Of a stretch of DNA of 64,000 nt, positions 41,685 through 51,765 are shown in pieces (position 1 is the stretch's first letter; each line of letters starts with the position of its first letter). The notes beneath the pieces are model-generated. The model had not been told where the DNA came from and did no database searches. It saw nothing but the letters and a program-made list of their open reading frames with translations. The translations under genes were made by a program, and so were the position numbers. Location of the stretch: positions 1,736,001 to 1,800,000 of the forward strand of contig NZ_CP150918.1 in NCBI RefSeq assembly GCF_039908635.1, given 5' to 3'. This DNA comes from Pseudomonas purpurea. Lineage in GTDB: Bacteria > Pseudomonadota > Gammaproteobacteria > Pseudomonadales > Pseudomonadaceae.

Positions 41685-42880
41685 CGGCTCTGGCGCTCTT
41701 CCCGATATTTTGGCGCTTGCCGGTACAGGTAGGCGCTGATCAGCAAACCGGCCATGGCGGCCAGTGCGGCAAACAGGAAGATCGAGGCAAAACCAAACCC
41801 GGCGGCAATGGCGCCGGCCAAGGGGCCGGTGATCCCCAGCGACAAGTCGATGAACAGCGAGTAGGCGCCGACGGCCGCGCCTCGACTGGAGGCTGGCACC
41901 AGGTTGACCGCCTCCACACCCAGCGCTGGGAACACCAGTGAAAAACCGAATCCGCTCAACGCCGCACCGGCCAACGCCCAGTTGGCATCCGGGGCGATCC
42001 ATAGCAGCAACAAGCCCAGGCTTTCCACCGACAGGCAGGCAATCGCCACCCGAAACCCGCCGAGCCGGTTGATCAGGTTGCCGAACATCAGGCGCGCGCC
42101 AATGAAGGCGGCGCCAAACAGGCTCAGGCATACGACAGCGTTGTCCCAGTGGCGGGTCGCGTAATACAGGGTGATGAAGGTGGCGATGGTGCCAAAGCCG
42201 ATGGAGCCCAGTGCCAGGCCGCAGCCATGGGGGAGCACACGCCCCAGCACATGCATGAACGGCAGGCGCTCGCCGACAACAATCGGCGCGGCGGTTTTTG
42301 GCCAGGCCAGTAACAGCCCCAGCGCCGCCAGCAACAGAATGCTTACGCCCATGCTCCACAGCCCGAGGTGATGGACTAGCAGCACTCCAAGCGGTGCGCC
42401 GACCGCCAGCGCGCCATAGCTGGCGATGCCGTTCCAGGAGATCACCTTGGCGGTGTTCTGTGCGCCCACCCGGCCGATGCCCCAGCCGATCGATCCCGAC
42501 CCCACCAGGCTTTCCGCGCTGCCGAGCACCAGCCGACCGATCAGCAGGCTGATCAGGCTCAGGGCCGGCAGGTGTTGTGTCCAGGCCGACAAGAGCATGA
42601 AAGCCCCACTCAACCCACAGCCGGCGAGGCCGTACATCACCGCGCGCTTACTGCCCAGGTTGTCGATGATCCTCCCGGCATAAGGTCGGCTGAGCAGGGT
42701 GGCGAGGTATTGCACGCTGATCACCAGGCCTGCGATCACTGCGCCAAAGCCCAGGTCGCTGTGCACGTAACCGGGCAGTACGGCCAGGGGGATGCCGATG
42801 TTCAGGTAGCCGATGAAGGTGAAGAGGACGATGGAGACAACGTGCAGCGTGACCGCCATGGGTGGCTGGGTATCGGGCAT
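41681..42880 (-). CDS. MFS transporter (YfcJ/YhhS-like)
   Basis: A 399-residue protein with twelve membrane helices. The loop between helices 2 and 3 carries [17 protein letters not shown], the MFS motif A variant, and the central cytoplasmic loop separates two six-helix halves. The sequence resembles the YhhS/YfcJ group of drug or arabinose exporters; substrate unknown. The start [12 protein letters not shown] gives the normal length. Confidence 0.87.
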   Translation of the reverse strand: MPDTQPPMAVTLHVVSIVLFTFIGYLNIGIPLAVLPGYVHSDLGFGAVIAGLVISVQYLATLLSRPYAGRIIDNLGSKRAVMYGLAGCGLSGAFMLLSAWTQHLPALSLISLLIGRLVLGSAESLVGSGSIGWGIGRVGAQNTAKVISWNGIASYGALAVGAPLGVLLVHHLGLWSMGVSILLLAALGLLLAWPKTAAPIVVGERLPFMHVLGRVLPHGCGLALGSIGFGTIATFITLYYATRHWDNAVVCLSLFGAAFIGARLMFGNLINRLGGFRVAIACLSVESLGLLLLWIAPDANWALAGAALSGFGFSLVFPALGVEAVNLVPASSRGAAVGAYSLFIDLSLGITGPLAGAIAAGFGFASIFLFAALAAMAGLLISAYLYRQAPKYREERQSR

Positions 42881-42971
42881 GGGAGAAGGTCCACTGGCGC
42901 AGCAGGATAGATAGGCTGCTTATGATACCGGTGCCAGGACGCCTGCGTTGTGTTGTTTCTGTCAGGGAAAG

Positions 42972-43169
42972 TCAGGGTTTGGCGGGGGCGACCAGTTGCG
43001 TGGTGACCAATGCAGCGAGGGCGTTTTCCTGGTTGCCGAAACGGGCCAGCAGCAGGGCTTGTTTTTCGGGTGTCAGGCGGTTCCAGATGTCGATCATTTT
43101 TTCAGCGGTGCCAATCAATACGCTGGCCTGGTTTTCGCTGAAGGAATCGGTGCGTGAGTCGTCGGTCAT
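42972..43169 (-). CDS. Small hypothetical protein (65 aa)
   Basis: A 65-residue soluble, helical protein (MTDDSRTDSFSENQASVLIG..., then TPEKQALLLARFGNQENALAALV). I preferred ATG 43169 because the 13 residues before it look non-protein-like. No motif or known role; probably conserved within Pseudomonas. Confidence 0.55.
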   Translation of the reverse strand: MTDDSRTDSFSENQASVLIGTAEKMIDIWNRLTPEKQALLLARFGNQENALAALVTTQLVAPAKP

Positions 43170-43245
43170 GGTGCGGGGTCCGTTGTTCAGGCGGTGTGGA
43201 AAGCGCATGAGTAAGCGCTTTCCACACGGTCTGGTTCAAGCGTTT

Positions 43246-43377
43246 TCAGTCTTCGCTGTCGGCCTTGCGGCTGCCAGTGGCTTCTTTCGGCTCGGGCTGT
43301 TGGGCGCCGGCTTGTTGCGGGGTTGTCTGCTCAGTTTCGTGCAGGCTTGGGAAGGGGAGATTCGGAATCTCATGCAT
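43246..43377 (-). CDS. Small Pro/Gln-rich protein (43 aa)
   Basis: A 43-residue ORF (MHEIPNLPFPSLHETEQTT...) with an acidic end and probably disordered. GAGGAG lies about 8 bp upstream of ATG 43377. It follows the pattern of the 65-aa gene just downstream, with which it may be cotranscribed. Function unknown. Confidence 0.55.
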   Translation of the reverse strand: MHEIPNLPFPSLHETEQTTPQQAGAQQPEPKEATGSRKADSED

Positions 43378-43534
43378 GTTGGTTGCTCCTCGCAAAGTCT
43401 GTTTTTAAATCGCTGTGTAGATCCGCGCTTTTAAAAAGCCTTGGCAGGATACAGCAGGGGAGATGACAGAAAGACTTTAATCTCGACGGGTTGCGACGGA
43501 TGACCGCAGCCGGTCGTCGCGTTGTGAAGCAATT

Positions 43535-43666
43535 GTGGCGAGGGAGCTTGCTCCCGCTAGGCTGCGAAGCAGCCCCAAAAGCCAGGTAATGAGTTCGTTC
43601 AGTTAGAACTCGAATACAGACTTTGCGACCACTGCGTGTTCGAGCGGGAGCAAGCTCCCTCGCCAC
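43535..43666. repeat. REPIN
   Basis: GTGGCGAGGGAGCTTGCTCC at the left and the inverted GGAGCAAGCTCCCTCGCCAC at the right flank a spacer that itself contains the hairpin GGCTGCGAAGCAGCC. It lies between the 43-aa gene and the 3' end of the aminotransferase gene. Confidence 0.85.
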
Positions 43667-43687
43667 AGGAACTTGCCTTGCATGAGG

Positions 43688-44881
43688 TTACTTGCAGACG
43701 TCAGCGATGGCTTGTGCCAGCAAATCCAGGCGCGTCGCATCAATCCCCGCCACGTTGGCACGGCCAGAGTTGACCATGTACACGCTGTGATTGTCCCGCA
43801 GGTTCTTCACCTGTGCAGGTGTCAAACCGGTGTAGGAGAACATCCCGCGTTGCACGCCGATGTGCGCAAAACGCTCGCGCAAACCATGAGGCTCGAGTGA
43901 TTGCAGCAGCCCTGAACGCAGCTGCGCGATACGCAAGCGCATGGCTTCGACTTCGTCGATCCACAGACCTTTGAGTTCCGGGTCGCCCAGGATGGTCGCT
44001 ACAACGGCCGCGCCGTGATCCGGTGGCGTGGACCACAGGTTACGGGCGATGTTGGCCAGTTGACTGCGGATGTCCGTCAGTTTCTCGGCATCCTTGGCGC
44101 AGACAATCAGTGCGCCCGTGCGGTCGCAGTACAGGCCGAAGTTTTTCGAGCAGGAGCTGGTGATCAGCAGTTCAGGCAGCTCGGCAGCAAACAGCCGTAC
44201 TGCCCATGCGTCCTGTTCCAGGCCGTCGCCAAAACCCTGGTAGGCGAAGTCGATCAGCGGCAATAGTTCGCGACGGCGAACCACTTCCAGCACGCGACGC
44301 CAGTCTTCGTGGGACAGGTCGAAACCGGTCGGGTTGTGGCAGCAGGCGTGCAGCAGGATCACGTCACCCTTGGGGATCAGGTCCAGCGTCGCCAGCATCG
44401 CTTCGATGTCCAGGCGATTGTCGCTGCCCACGTATGGGTAATGACTGACCTTGAGGCCAGCGGTCGCGTAGATGGTTTCGTGGATCGGCCAGGTCGGGTT
44501 GCTCAGCCAGATGCCGCGGCCCGGCAGGCACTGGGCAATGAAGTCGGCGCTCAGGCGCAGGGCGCCGGTGCCGCCTGGGGTCTGAGTGGCACCGGCGCGC
44601 TTTTCGGTGATCAGCGTCGAGTCGACGCCCAGCACCAGCTCGTTGATGACCTTGCCGAACGCTGCATCGCCGTGGCCGCCAATGTAGGTCTTGGTGGTCT
44701 GGCGATCGACCAGCCGCTGTTCGGCAAGCTTCACGGACTGCGGGATCGGCGTCAGGCCCTGGGCGTCTTTGTAGACACCCACGCCGAGGTCGAATTTGCG
44801 CGGGTTACTGTCCTGCGCGTAGGCCTCCATCAGGCCGAGGATCGGGTCGCCGGGTACTCGGCCGATGGCGTCGAAATGCAT
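43688..44881 (-). CDS. phhC: Aromatic amino acid aminotransferase PhhC/TyrB
   Basis: A 397-residue class I PLP aminotransferase. [12 protein letters not shown] binds PLP phosphate, [13 protein letters not shown] and [14 protein letters not shown] are family signatures, and the Schiff-base Lys is in [14 protein letters not shown]; the substrate Arg is near [12 protein letters not shown]. In the phh operon it converts tyrosine to 4-hydroxyphenylpyruvate for degradation. Its ATG shares one base with the phhB stop (TAATG), indicating coupled translation. Confidence 0.9.
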   Translation of the reverse strand: MHFDAIGRVPGDPILGLMEAYAQDSNPRKFDLGVGVYKDAQGLTPIPQSVKLAEQRLVDRQTTKTYIGGHGDAAFGKVINELVLGVDSTLITEKRAGATQTPGGTGALRLSADFIAQCLPGRGIWLSNPTWPIHETIYATAGLKVSHYPYVGSDNRLDIEAMLATLDLIPKGDVILLHACCHNPTGFDLSHEDWRRVLEVVRRRELLPLIDFAYQGFGDGLEQDAWAVRLFAAELPELLITSSCSKNFGLYCDRTGALIVCAKDAEKLTDIRSQLANIARNLWSTPPDHGAAVVATILGDPELKGLWIDEVEAMRLRIAQLRSGLLQSLEPHGLRERFAHIGVQRGMFSYTGLTPAQVKNLRDNHSVYMVNSGRANVAGIDATRLDLLAQAIADVCK

Positions 44882-45238
44882 TACTTGCGGCCCTCGGCGT
44901 CTTTGGCCACTTCGTCGGTGCGCGCGGCCATGATGAAGTCGTTGCGGTGCAGGCCTTTGATCGAGTGGCTCCACCAGGTCACAGTGACTTTGCCCCACTC
45001 GGTGAGCAGGCCCTGGGTGGTGACCTTCGGCTTCGGAGATTTCGCCCATGGCGTTGGTGAAGGCCAGGGCGAATTTGAAGTTCTTGAACAGGAAGACTTT
45101 TTCCAGCTGCATCACGCCGTCGCGAACTTCGATGTTCCAGTCAGGGATCTGCTTGATCAGTACCGGCAGTTCTTCGTCGCTGACCTGTGGGGCATCGGCA
45201 CGGCAGGCTTCGCAATGGGCTTGGTTCAGAGCGTTCAT
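44881..45238 (-). pseudogene. phhB: Pterin-4a-carbinolamine dehydratase PhhB, frameshifted
   Basis: The frame from ATG 45238 gives [27 protein letters not shown]... to SEAEGHHPG, the canonical PhhB N-terminus and active-site His pair. One extra base in the AGGGCC run (coding strand, about 45010-45014) then shifts the frame. Removing it restores [20 protein letters not shown] and the C-terminus [16 protein letters not shown] ending at 44881, for 118 residues. PhhB recycles the tetrahydropterin cofactor of PhhA and is needed for its expression in Pseudomonas, so loss would be costly; a sequence error is likely. Confidence 0.88.
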
Positions 45239-45308
45239 GGTGTATTCCTGAAATCGATTCTTGTTAGACGTTACTATTTTTTCGAGTGCGCCGCGACTGC
45301 GGGCGCTC

Positions 45309-46100
45309 TCAGGCCGCTTTAGGCTTGGGCGCAAACTTCGGTGCGTGCAGCCCCAACTGCTTGCCTTGCTCGACCATCCCCATGATGTCTTCGTGGGCCA
45401 GGTCGAACAGGCGCTTGAGGTTGGGCAGGACAAAATACAGCGGTTGCAGGATGTCGATGCGATACGGCGTGCGCATGGCTTCCAGTGGGTCGAAGGCTTG
45501 ATGCTCCGGTTCGCTGGACAGGCTGTAGACCGTCTCTTTGGGCGAGGAGAGGATGCCGCCGCCGTAGATGCGCTGGCCTTGCGGGGTGTCGACCAGGCCG
45601 AACTCGATGGTCATCCAGTACAGGCGCGCCAGGTACACGCGGTCTTCCTTGGAAGCCTGTAGGCCGAGTTTGCCGTAAGTGTGGGTGAATTCCGCGAACC
45701 AGGGGTTGGTCAGCAGTGGGCAGTGGCCAAAAATCTCGTGGAAAATGTCCGGTTCTTGCAGGTAGTCCAGTTCTTCGCGGGTGCGAATAAACGTCGCCAC
45801 TGGAAACTGTTTATTGGCCAGCAATTCAAAGAAGGTCTGGAAGGGAATCAGCGCCGGCACGCGGGCGACTTGCCAACCCGTGGTCTCGCCGAGCACCTTG
45901 TTGATTTCGTCGAGTTGCGGGATGCGGTCATGGGGCAGGCCGAGTTTTTCGATGCCGTCCATGTATTCCTGGCACGCACGACCCTCAAGCACTTTCAGTT
46001 GACGAGTGATCAGCGTGTTCCACACCGCGTGTTCTTCAGCGGTGTAGTGGATAAAACCTTGCGCGTCGGGCTCGCGGGCCACGTACTGCGTCTGCTTCAT
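45309..46100 (-). CDS. phhA: Phenylalanine 4-monooxygenase
   Basis: A 263-residue iron and tetrahydrobiopterin-dependent hydroxylase that turns phenylalanine into tyrosine. The iron ligands are visible: two His in [13 protein letters not shown] and Glu in [14 protein letters not shown]. Length is that of the minimal bacterial enzyme, without the regulatory domain of the animal form. ATG 46100 is chosen because GGAGAG lies about 5 bp upstream. It heads the phhABC operon, divergent from phhR. Confidence 0.94.
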   Translation of the reverse strand: MKQTQYVAREPDAQGFIHYTAEEHAVWNTLITRQLKVLEGRACQEYMDGIEKLGLPHDRIPQLDEINKVLGETTGWQVARVPALIPFQTFFELLANKQFPVATFIRTREELDYLQEPDIFHEIFGHCPLLTNPWFAEFTHTYGKLGLQASKEDRVYLARLYWMTIEFGLVDTPQGQRIYGGGILSSPKETVYSLSSEPEHQAFDPLEAMRTPYRIDILQPLYFVLPNLKRLFDLAHEDIMGMVEQGKQLGLHAPKFAPKPKAA

Positions 46101-46223
46101 GCTGCTCTCCTGCAAAGGGATACGTTCTTGTTATGTCTTGCCTGTATGGACCTAGAAATACGCCGAAGTGCACGGCCTTGCAGCAGGATGGCAACGTTGC
46201 TTGTAGGAGGATTCTTTATTTTT

Positions 46224-46241
46224 TGTAAAGTATTCGTTACG
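46224..46241. promoter_or_regulatory. Candidate PhhR/TyrR box
   Basis: TGTAAA-N6-GTTACG resembles the TyrR/PhhR consensus TGTAAA-N6-TTTACA (left half perfect, right half four of six). It lies in the 280-bp gap between divergent phhA and phhR, where PhhR activates the phh operon. Binding is inference. Confidence 0.5.
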
Positions 46242-46381
46242 GAATGCGCTCTGGTGCGCAGCTATTGAGATTTCCCGGTTTGAAAAGGCCTTAAGGTGTC
46301 ACATAATCTTGACGACTAACTTTGCGCCTCGGCAGAAAAATTCTCGCCTTGCAGCCTATTCACCCTAGTTCGGGCCTTTAT

Positions 46382-47942
46382 ATGCGTATCAAAGTCCATT
46401 GCCAGAACCGCATCGGCATCCTGCGCGACATTCTCAATCTGCTGGTGGAGTACGGGATCAACGTCGCTCGCGGTGAGGTGGGCGGTGAACACGGCAATGC
46501 GATTTACCTGCACTGTCCGAACCTGATCAACATCCAGTTTCAGGCGTTGCGTCCGAAGTTCGAGGCAATTGCCGGGGTATTTGGCGTCAAGCGCGTAGGG
46601 TTGATGCCCAGCGAGCGTCGGCACATGGAGTTGAACGCCTTGCTGGGGGCGCTGGAGTTTCCGGTGCTGTCCATTGATATGGGTGGCTCCATCGTGGCAG
46701 CGAACCGTGCGGCGGCCCAGTTGCTGGGGGTGCGCGTCGACGAGGTGCCGGGCATTCCGCTGTCGCGTTATGCCGAGGATTTCGACCTGCCGGAGTTGGT
46801 GCGCGCCAATAAATCGCGAATCAACGGCTTGCGGGTCAAGGTCAAGGGTGATGTGTTTCTCGCCGATATCGCGCCGTTACAGTCGGAGCACGATGACAGC
46901 GAGGCCATGGCTGGCGCGGTGCTGACGCTGCACCGGGCGGATCGGGTGGGTGAGCGCATCTATAACGTGCGCAAGCAGGAGCTTCGTGGCTTCGACAGTA
47001 TTTTCCAGAGTTCCAAGGTCATGGCGGCGGTGGTGCGCGAAGCCCGGCGCATGGCGCCGCTGGATGCGCCGCTATTGATAGAAGGCGAAACCGGCACCGG
47101 TAAAGAGTTGCTGGCGCGTGCCTGTCACCTGGCCAGCCCTCGCGGGCAATCGCCGCTGATGGCGCTCAACTGCGCCGGGTTGCCGGAGTCGATGGCCGAG
47201 ACCGAGCTGTTTGGCTACGGTCCTGGTGCGTTCGAAGGTGCGCGGGCCGAAGGCAAGCTCGGGCTGCTGGAGCTGACGGCAGGCGGTACGTTGTTTCTCG
47301 ACGGTGTTGGGGAAATGAGCCCGCGCTTGCAGGTGAAACTGCTCAGGTTCTTGCAGGATGGATGCTTCCGTCGGGTGGGCAGCGACGAGGAGGTCTACCT
47401 GGATGTGCGGGTGATCTGTGCGACGCAGGTCGATCTGTCCGAACTGTGCGCTCGCGGCGAATTTCGCCAGGACCTTTACCATCGCCTGAATGTGCTTTCC
47501 CTGCACATTCCGCCACTGCGTGAATGTCTCGACGGGTTGGCGCCACTGGTGGAGCACTTTCTCGATCAGGGCCAGTCGGCAGATCGGTTGTCCGTTACCC
47601 AAACTGGCGCCAGCGGCCATGGACAGACTCAGTCATTACCATTGGCCGGGCAACGTGCGGCAGTTGGAGAACGTACTGTTTCAGGCGGTTTCGTTGTGCG
47701 ATGGCGGGATGGTCAAGGCCGAGCATATCCGGCTGCCCGATTACGGCGTGCGCCAGCCGCTTGGCGAGTTCTCCTTGGAGGGCGGGCTGGACGAGATTGT
47801 CGGGCGCTTCGAGAAGGCGGTGCTGGAGCGTTTGTACTCCGAGCATCCAAGCAGTCGTCAGTTGGGCAAGCGACTGGGGGTTTCCCACACCACCATTGCC
47901 AACAAATTACGTGAGTATGAGGTTGGCAAGGACAATGCCTGA
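46382..47942 (+). pseudogene. phhR: Aromatic amino acid regulator PhhR, frameshifted
   Basis: Begins MRIKVHCQNRIGILRDIL, an ACT domain, then a PAS domain (about 80-140) and an AAA+ domain (Walker A GETGTGKE, Walker B GGTLFLDGVGEM). The loop that usually reads GAFTGA is GAFEGA, typical of TyrR/PhhR proteins that do not need sigma-54. The break is one extra G in the GGG at 47569-47571 (after FLDQ); removing it gives ASRQIGCPLPKLAPAAMDRL and the C-terminal helix-turn-helix RQLGKRLGVSHTTIANKLR, 519 residues in all. PhhR responds to Phe and Tyr and controls phhABC upstream. Confidence 0.9.
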
Positions 47943-47963
47943 CGCTGTGGCGAGAGGGCTTTT

Positions 47964-48094
47964 GTGGCGAGGGAGCTTGCTCCCGCTCGGGCGCGAAGCG
48001 GCCGCAAATCCATTTGGTACGGTCTGTCAGCTATACCTCGGTTGCTCTTTTTGGGGCTGCTTCGCAGCCCAGCGGGAGCAAGCTCCCTCGCCAC
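47964..48094. repeat. REPIN
   Basis: Its arms (GTGGCGAGGGAGCTTGCTCC and the inverted GGAGCAAGCTCCCTCGCCAC) are identical to those of the element at 43535-43666, and the spacer again contains GGCTGCTTCGCAGCC. It fills most of the phhR-flgF gap. Confidence 0.85.
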
Positions 48095-48237
48095 AGGGGA
48101 TGTGTCGCCCCAACAGGTCAAACCTTGCCGTCAAACGGCATATCCGCGCCGGTTTTTCGTCTTTGACACAATCGACAGAATCCCTCTGATGCCGCTCAAG
48201 TCCTTTGTTTAGAGGGCTTCGTGCCGTCAGCGAAAAG

Positions 48238-48254
48238 TTGGTCTGCAAATTGCT
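48238..48254 (+). promoter_or_regulatory. Probable sigma-54 promoter of flgF operon
   Basis: TTGG-TCTGCAAAT-TTGCT fits the -24/-12 sigma-54 pattern, with GG (48240-48241) and GC (48252-48253) exactly ten bases apart. It lies 57 bp before the flgF start. Distal rod/ring genes in Pseudomonas are RpoN- and FleQ-dependent, which supports the call. Confidence 0.65.
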
Positions 48255-48310
48255 TATGGCTCAGCAGTACAGCAGTGGGCGGCAAACGTCCGGCATGCAG
48301 AGGAAAGACT

Positions 48311-49051
48311 GTGGACAAGTACCTTTATGTGGCAATGACCGGTGCCAGCCAGAACGCACTGGCGCAAAAGGCCCATGCCAACAACCTGGCGAACATTTCC
48401 ACCAATGGTTTCCAGAAAGACCTGGAGCAGGCTCGTTCGATGCCGGTATTTGGTGACAGCTTTCCGGCGCGTGCGTTTGCCATGTCCGAGCGTCCTGCCA
48501 CCGACTTCACGCCAGGCTCCCTGGTGGAAACCGGCCGTGACCTCGATGTGGCGGTCAGCGGCAATGGCTGGATCGCCGTGCAAAACCCGGATGGCGGTGA
48601 AAGCTACGTGCGCACCGGCAGCCTGAATGTTGACGCCTTGGGCGTGCTGCGTGCCGGTAATGGCATGCCGGTGATGGGCAATGGCGGTCCTATCGCCGTG
48701 CCGCCCGAGCAGAAAATCGAAGTCGGTCAGGACGGCACCATCAGCATCCGTGCGATGGGCGAAGGCCCGCGCGTGATGGCTGAGGTCGACCGCATCAAGC
48801 TGGTCAATCCTGATTTGAAGAGCATGACCAAGGGGCTGGACGGTTCGATCCACACCAAGGACGGCCAGCCAGCGGTGGCAGATGCCAACGTTCAACTGGT
48901 GTCGGGTTTCCTGGAGTCGAGCAACGTCAACGCCGTCGAGGAAATGACCTCGGTACTGGCCTTGGCCAAGCAGTTCGAATTGCACATCAAGATGATGAAC
49001 ACCGCCAAAGACGACGACCAGGCCATGGCTCGGGTCTTGCAGATCAGCTAA
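48311..49051 (+). CDS. flgF: Flagellar proximal rod protein FlgF
   Basis: A 246-residue rod protein starting (GTG) VDKYLYVAMTGASQNALAQ with the flagellar basal-body rod motif AHANNLANISTNGF and the C-terminal FLESSNVNAVEEMTSVLALAKQFE signature. It forms part of the rod that crosses the periplasm. The GTG at 48311 has AGAGGA about 7 bp upstream. It begins the flgFGHIJKL operon; flgBCDE are not in the window. Confidence 0.93.
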   Translation: MDKYLYVAMTGASQNALAQKAHANNLANISTNGFQKDLEQARSMPVFGDSFPARAFAMSERPATDFTPGSLVETGRDLDVAVSGNGWIAVQNPDGGESYVRTGSLNVDALGVLRAGNGMPVMGNGGPIAVPPEQKIEVGQDGTISIRAMGEGPRVMAEVDRIKLVNPDLKSMTKGLDGSIHTKDGQPAVADANVQLVSGFLESSNVNAVEEMTSVLALAKQFELHIKMMNTAKDDDQAMARVLQIS

Positions 49052-49096
49052 TTATCAGAACGTCGCGCCGTAAAACAGGCGCACGAGGAGAATCGA

Positions 49097-49882
49097 ATGC
49101 TTCCGGCTCTATGGGTTGCCAAAACAGGTCTGTCCGCCCAGGACACTAACCTGACCACCATTTCCAACAACCTGGCGAACGTATCGACCACGGGTTTCAA
49201 ACGTGACCGTGCCGAGTTCCAGGACTTGCTGTACCAAATCAAGCGCCAGCCGGGCGCTCAGTCGACCCAGGACAGCGAACTGCCGTCGGGCCTGCAAGTG
49301 GGTACAGGTGTGCGCATCGTCGGCACCCAGAAAAACTTCACCGCCGGCAGCCTGCAAACCACCGAGCAGCCGCTGGACCTGGCGGTTGACGGTCGTGGTT
49401 TCTTCCAGATCCTGCAACCGGATGGCACCACTTCCTACACCCGTGACGGCACTTTCCACCTGGACTCCAACGGTCAGGTCGTGAACGCCAGCGGTTTTGC
49501 CCTGGAACCCGCCATTGTCATCCCGAACGACGCACAGACCTTCACGGTTGGTCGCGACGGTACGGTTTCGATCACCATCGCCGGCAACCCGGCTTCCCAG
49601 GTGATCGGCAATCTGCAAACCGCCGACTTCATCAACCCGGCCGGCCTGCAAGCCGTGGGCAACAACCTGTTCCTGGAAACCGCTGCCAGTGGCGCGCCGC
49701 AAGTTGGCACCCCGGGCCTGAACGGTTTTGGCACCACGCTGCAGAACACCCTGGAAACGTCCAACGTCAGCACCGTTGAAGAGATGGTCAACATGATCAC
49801 CACTCAGCGTGCCTACGAGATGAATTCCAAGGTGATCTCCACCGCCGACCAGATGCTCTCGTTCGTAACGCAGAATCTGTAA
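49097..49882 (+). CDS. flgG: Flagellar distal rod protein FlgG
   Basis: A 261-residue protein with the N-terminal rod motif TNLTTISNNLANVSTTGFKRDR, the central DUF1078 region (LAVDGRGFFQILQPDGTTSYTRDG) and the C-terminal motif SNVSTVEEMVNMITTQRAYEMNSK. FlgG is the main component of the distal rod on which the P and L rings assemble. ATG 49097 is 45 bp after flgF with GAGGAG upstream. Confidence 0.96.
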   Translation: MLPALWVAKTGLSAQDTNLTTISNNLANVSTTGFKRDRAEFQDLLYQIKRQPGAQSTQDSELPSGLQVGTGVRIVGTQKNFTAGSLQTTEQPLDLAVDGRGFFQILQPDGTTSYTRDGTFHLDSNGQVVNASGFALEPAIVIPNDAQTFTVGRDGTVSITIAGNPASQVIGNLQTADFINPAGLQAVGNNLFLETAASGAPQVGTPGLNGFGTTLQNTLETSNVSTVEEMVNMITTQRAYEMNSKVISTADQMLSFVTQNL

Positions 49883-49933
49883 TCAAGTCTATGGGGCGGC
49901 ATGAAGCCGCCTGCAACACCGTGAGGTAGGGTC

Positions 49934-50629
49934 ATGAATCGCTTTGTATCAGTTCTCGCATTGAGTGGGATCGCCGTGCTCGCGGGCTGTGTCGCCCCGA
50001 CGCCGAAGCCCAATGACCCTTACTATGCGCCGGTGTTGCCCCGTACTCCGTTGCCGGCTGCGGCGAATAACGGCTCGATCTATCAGGCCGGTTTCGAGCA
50101 GAACCTGTACAGCGACCGCAAGGCATTCCGGGTGGGTGACATCATCACCATCACCCTGAACGAGAAGACCCAGGCGAGCAAAAACGCCAATTCGCAAGTG
50201 GCCAAGAACAGCAAGACCGGCGTCGGCCTGACCTCGCTGTTCGGCGCAGTGCCCAACACCAATAACCCGTTCGGCGATGGCGACCTGAGTCTCAGTGCCG
50301 GCTACAGCGGCGACCGTGCAACCAAGGGTGACAGCAAGGCCGGGCAGGGCAACAGCCTGACCGGTTCGATCACCGTGACCGTCGCCGACGTCTTGCCCAA
50401 CGGCATTATTGCCGTACGTGGCGAGAAGTGGATGACCCTCAACACTGGTGATGAGCTGGTACGGATTGCTGGCCTGGTGCGGGCGGACGATATCGCCACC
50501 GACAATACCGTGTCGTCGACCCGTGTCGCGGATGCGCGCATCACTTACTCGGGCACCGGTTCCTTTGCCGATGCGAGTCAGCCAGGCTGGTTCGACCGTT
50601 TCTTCCTAAGCCCGCTGTTCCCTTTCTAG
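49934..50629 (+). CDS. flgH: Flagellar L-ring lipoprotein FlgH
   Basis: A 231-residue outer-membrane lipoprotein: signal peptide with lipobox LAGC (Cys19), then [39 protein letters not shown], the conserved L-ring core, ending [13 protein letters not shown]. It forms the outer-membrane bushing of the flagellum. Placed 51 bp after flgG. Confidence 0.95.
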   Translation: MNRFVSVLALSGIAVLAGCVAPTPKPNDPYYAPVLPRTPLPAAANNGSIYQAGFEQNLYSDRKAFRVGDIITITLNEKTQASKNANSQVAKNSKTGVGLTSLFGAVPNTNNPFGDGDLSLSAGYSGDRATKGDSKAGQGNSLTGSITVTVADVLPNGIIAVRGEKWMTLNTGDELVRIAGLVRADDIATDNTVSSTRVADARITYSGTGSFADASQPGWFDRFFLSPLFPF

Positions 50630-50632
50630 GTG

Positions 50633-51755
50633 ATGAATATTTCCATGCTTAACTTCAAGCACCTGATGGCGGCCATGTTGTTGCTGTCCACTTCCCTTGG
50701 CGTTCAGGCCGAGCGGTTGAAGGACATCGCCAGTATTTCGGGCGTGCGCTCCAACCAATTGATCGGCTACGGCCTGGTTGTCGGGCTTAACGGCACGGGC
50801 GACCAGACCACGCAAACCCCGTTCACCCTGCAGACCTTCAACAACATGTTGTCGCAGTTCGGTATCAAGGTGCCGGCCGGTTCCGGCAACGTGCAATTGA
50901 AGAACGTCGCGGCGGTTTCGATCAGTGCCGAATTGCCGGCGTTCGCGAAGCCGGGTCAGCAGGTCGACATTACTGTTTCGTCCATCGGCAACTCCAAGAG
51001 CCTGCGTGGCGGCACCTTGCTGCTGACGCCGCTCAAGGGTATCGACGGTAACGTCTATGCGGTGGCCCCAGGGCAACCTGGTGGTTGGCGGTTTTGATGC
51101 TGAGGGTCGCGACGGTTCGAAAATTACCGTCAACGTTCCGTCGGCCGGTCGCATCCCGGGTGGTGCGTCGGTTGAGCGTGCGGTACCGAGTGGTTTCAAT
51201 CAGGGCAACAGCCTGACCTTGAACCTCAACCGTTCGGACTTCACCACGGCCAAGCGCATCGTCGACAAGATCAACGACATGCTTGGCCCTGGCGTTGCCC
51301 AGGCCATCGACGGTGGTTCGATCCGCGTCACGGCGCCGCTCGATCCGAGCCAGCGTGTGGATTACCTGTCGATCCTCGAAAACCTTGAAGTCGATCCGGG
51401 TCAGGCGGTGGCGAAAGTCATCATCAACTCGCGCACCGGCACCATCGTGATCGGCCAGAACGTCAAGGTTTCGCCGGCCGCCGTGACCCACGGCAGCCTG
51501 ACGGTGACCATCACCGAAGACCCGATTGTCAGTCAGCCCGGCCCTCTGTCCAATGGTCAGACGGCGGTCGTGCCGCGTTCGCGGGTCAATGCTCAGCAAG
51601 AAGCCAAGCCCATGTTCAAGTTCGGTCCGGGCACCACGCTGGATGAGATTGTCCGTGCGGTGAATCAGGTCGGCGCTGCGCCGGGTGACTTGATGGCCAT
51701 CCTCGAAGCCCTGAAGCAGGCCGGCGCGCTGCAAGCCGACCTGATCGTGATTTGA
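50633..51755 (+). pseudogene. flgI: Flagellar P-ring protein FlgI, frameshifted
   Basis: The first frame gives the signal peptide and [26 protein letters not shown] through [14 protein letters not shown]. An extra C in the CCCC at 51066-51069 shifts the frame; with three C it reads [17 protein letters not shown] and continues to the canonical C-terminus ending QADLIVI, for 373 residues. FlgI is the periplasmic P-ring. A GTG at 50630 and an ATG at 50645 are alternative starts. Loss of FlgI would abolish motility, so the break is suspected to be technical. Confidence 0.92.
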
Positions 51756-51765
51756 GGTAGGGGTC

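Noticed and set aside
46101..46223. Sigma-54 promoter for phhA
   Set aside because: No GG-N10-GC pair with acceptable flanks on the minus strand in the phhA-phhR gap.
48196..48232. FliA (sigma-28) promoter before flgF
   Set aside because: TCAAG and GCCG elements are present, but about 22 bp apart, too far for sigma-28; the sigma-54 element nearby fits better.
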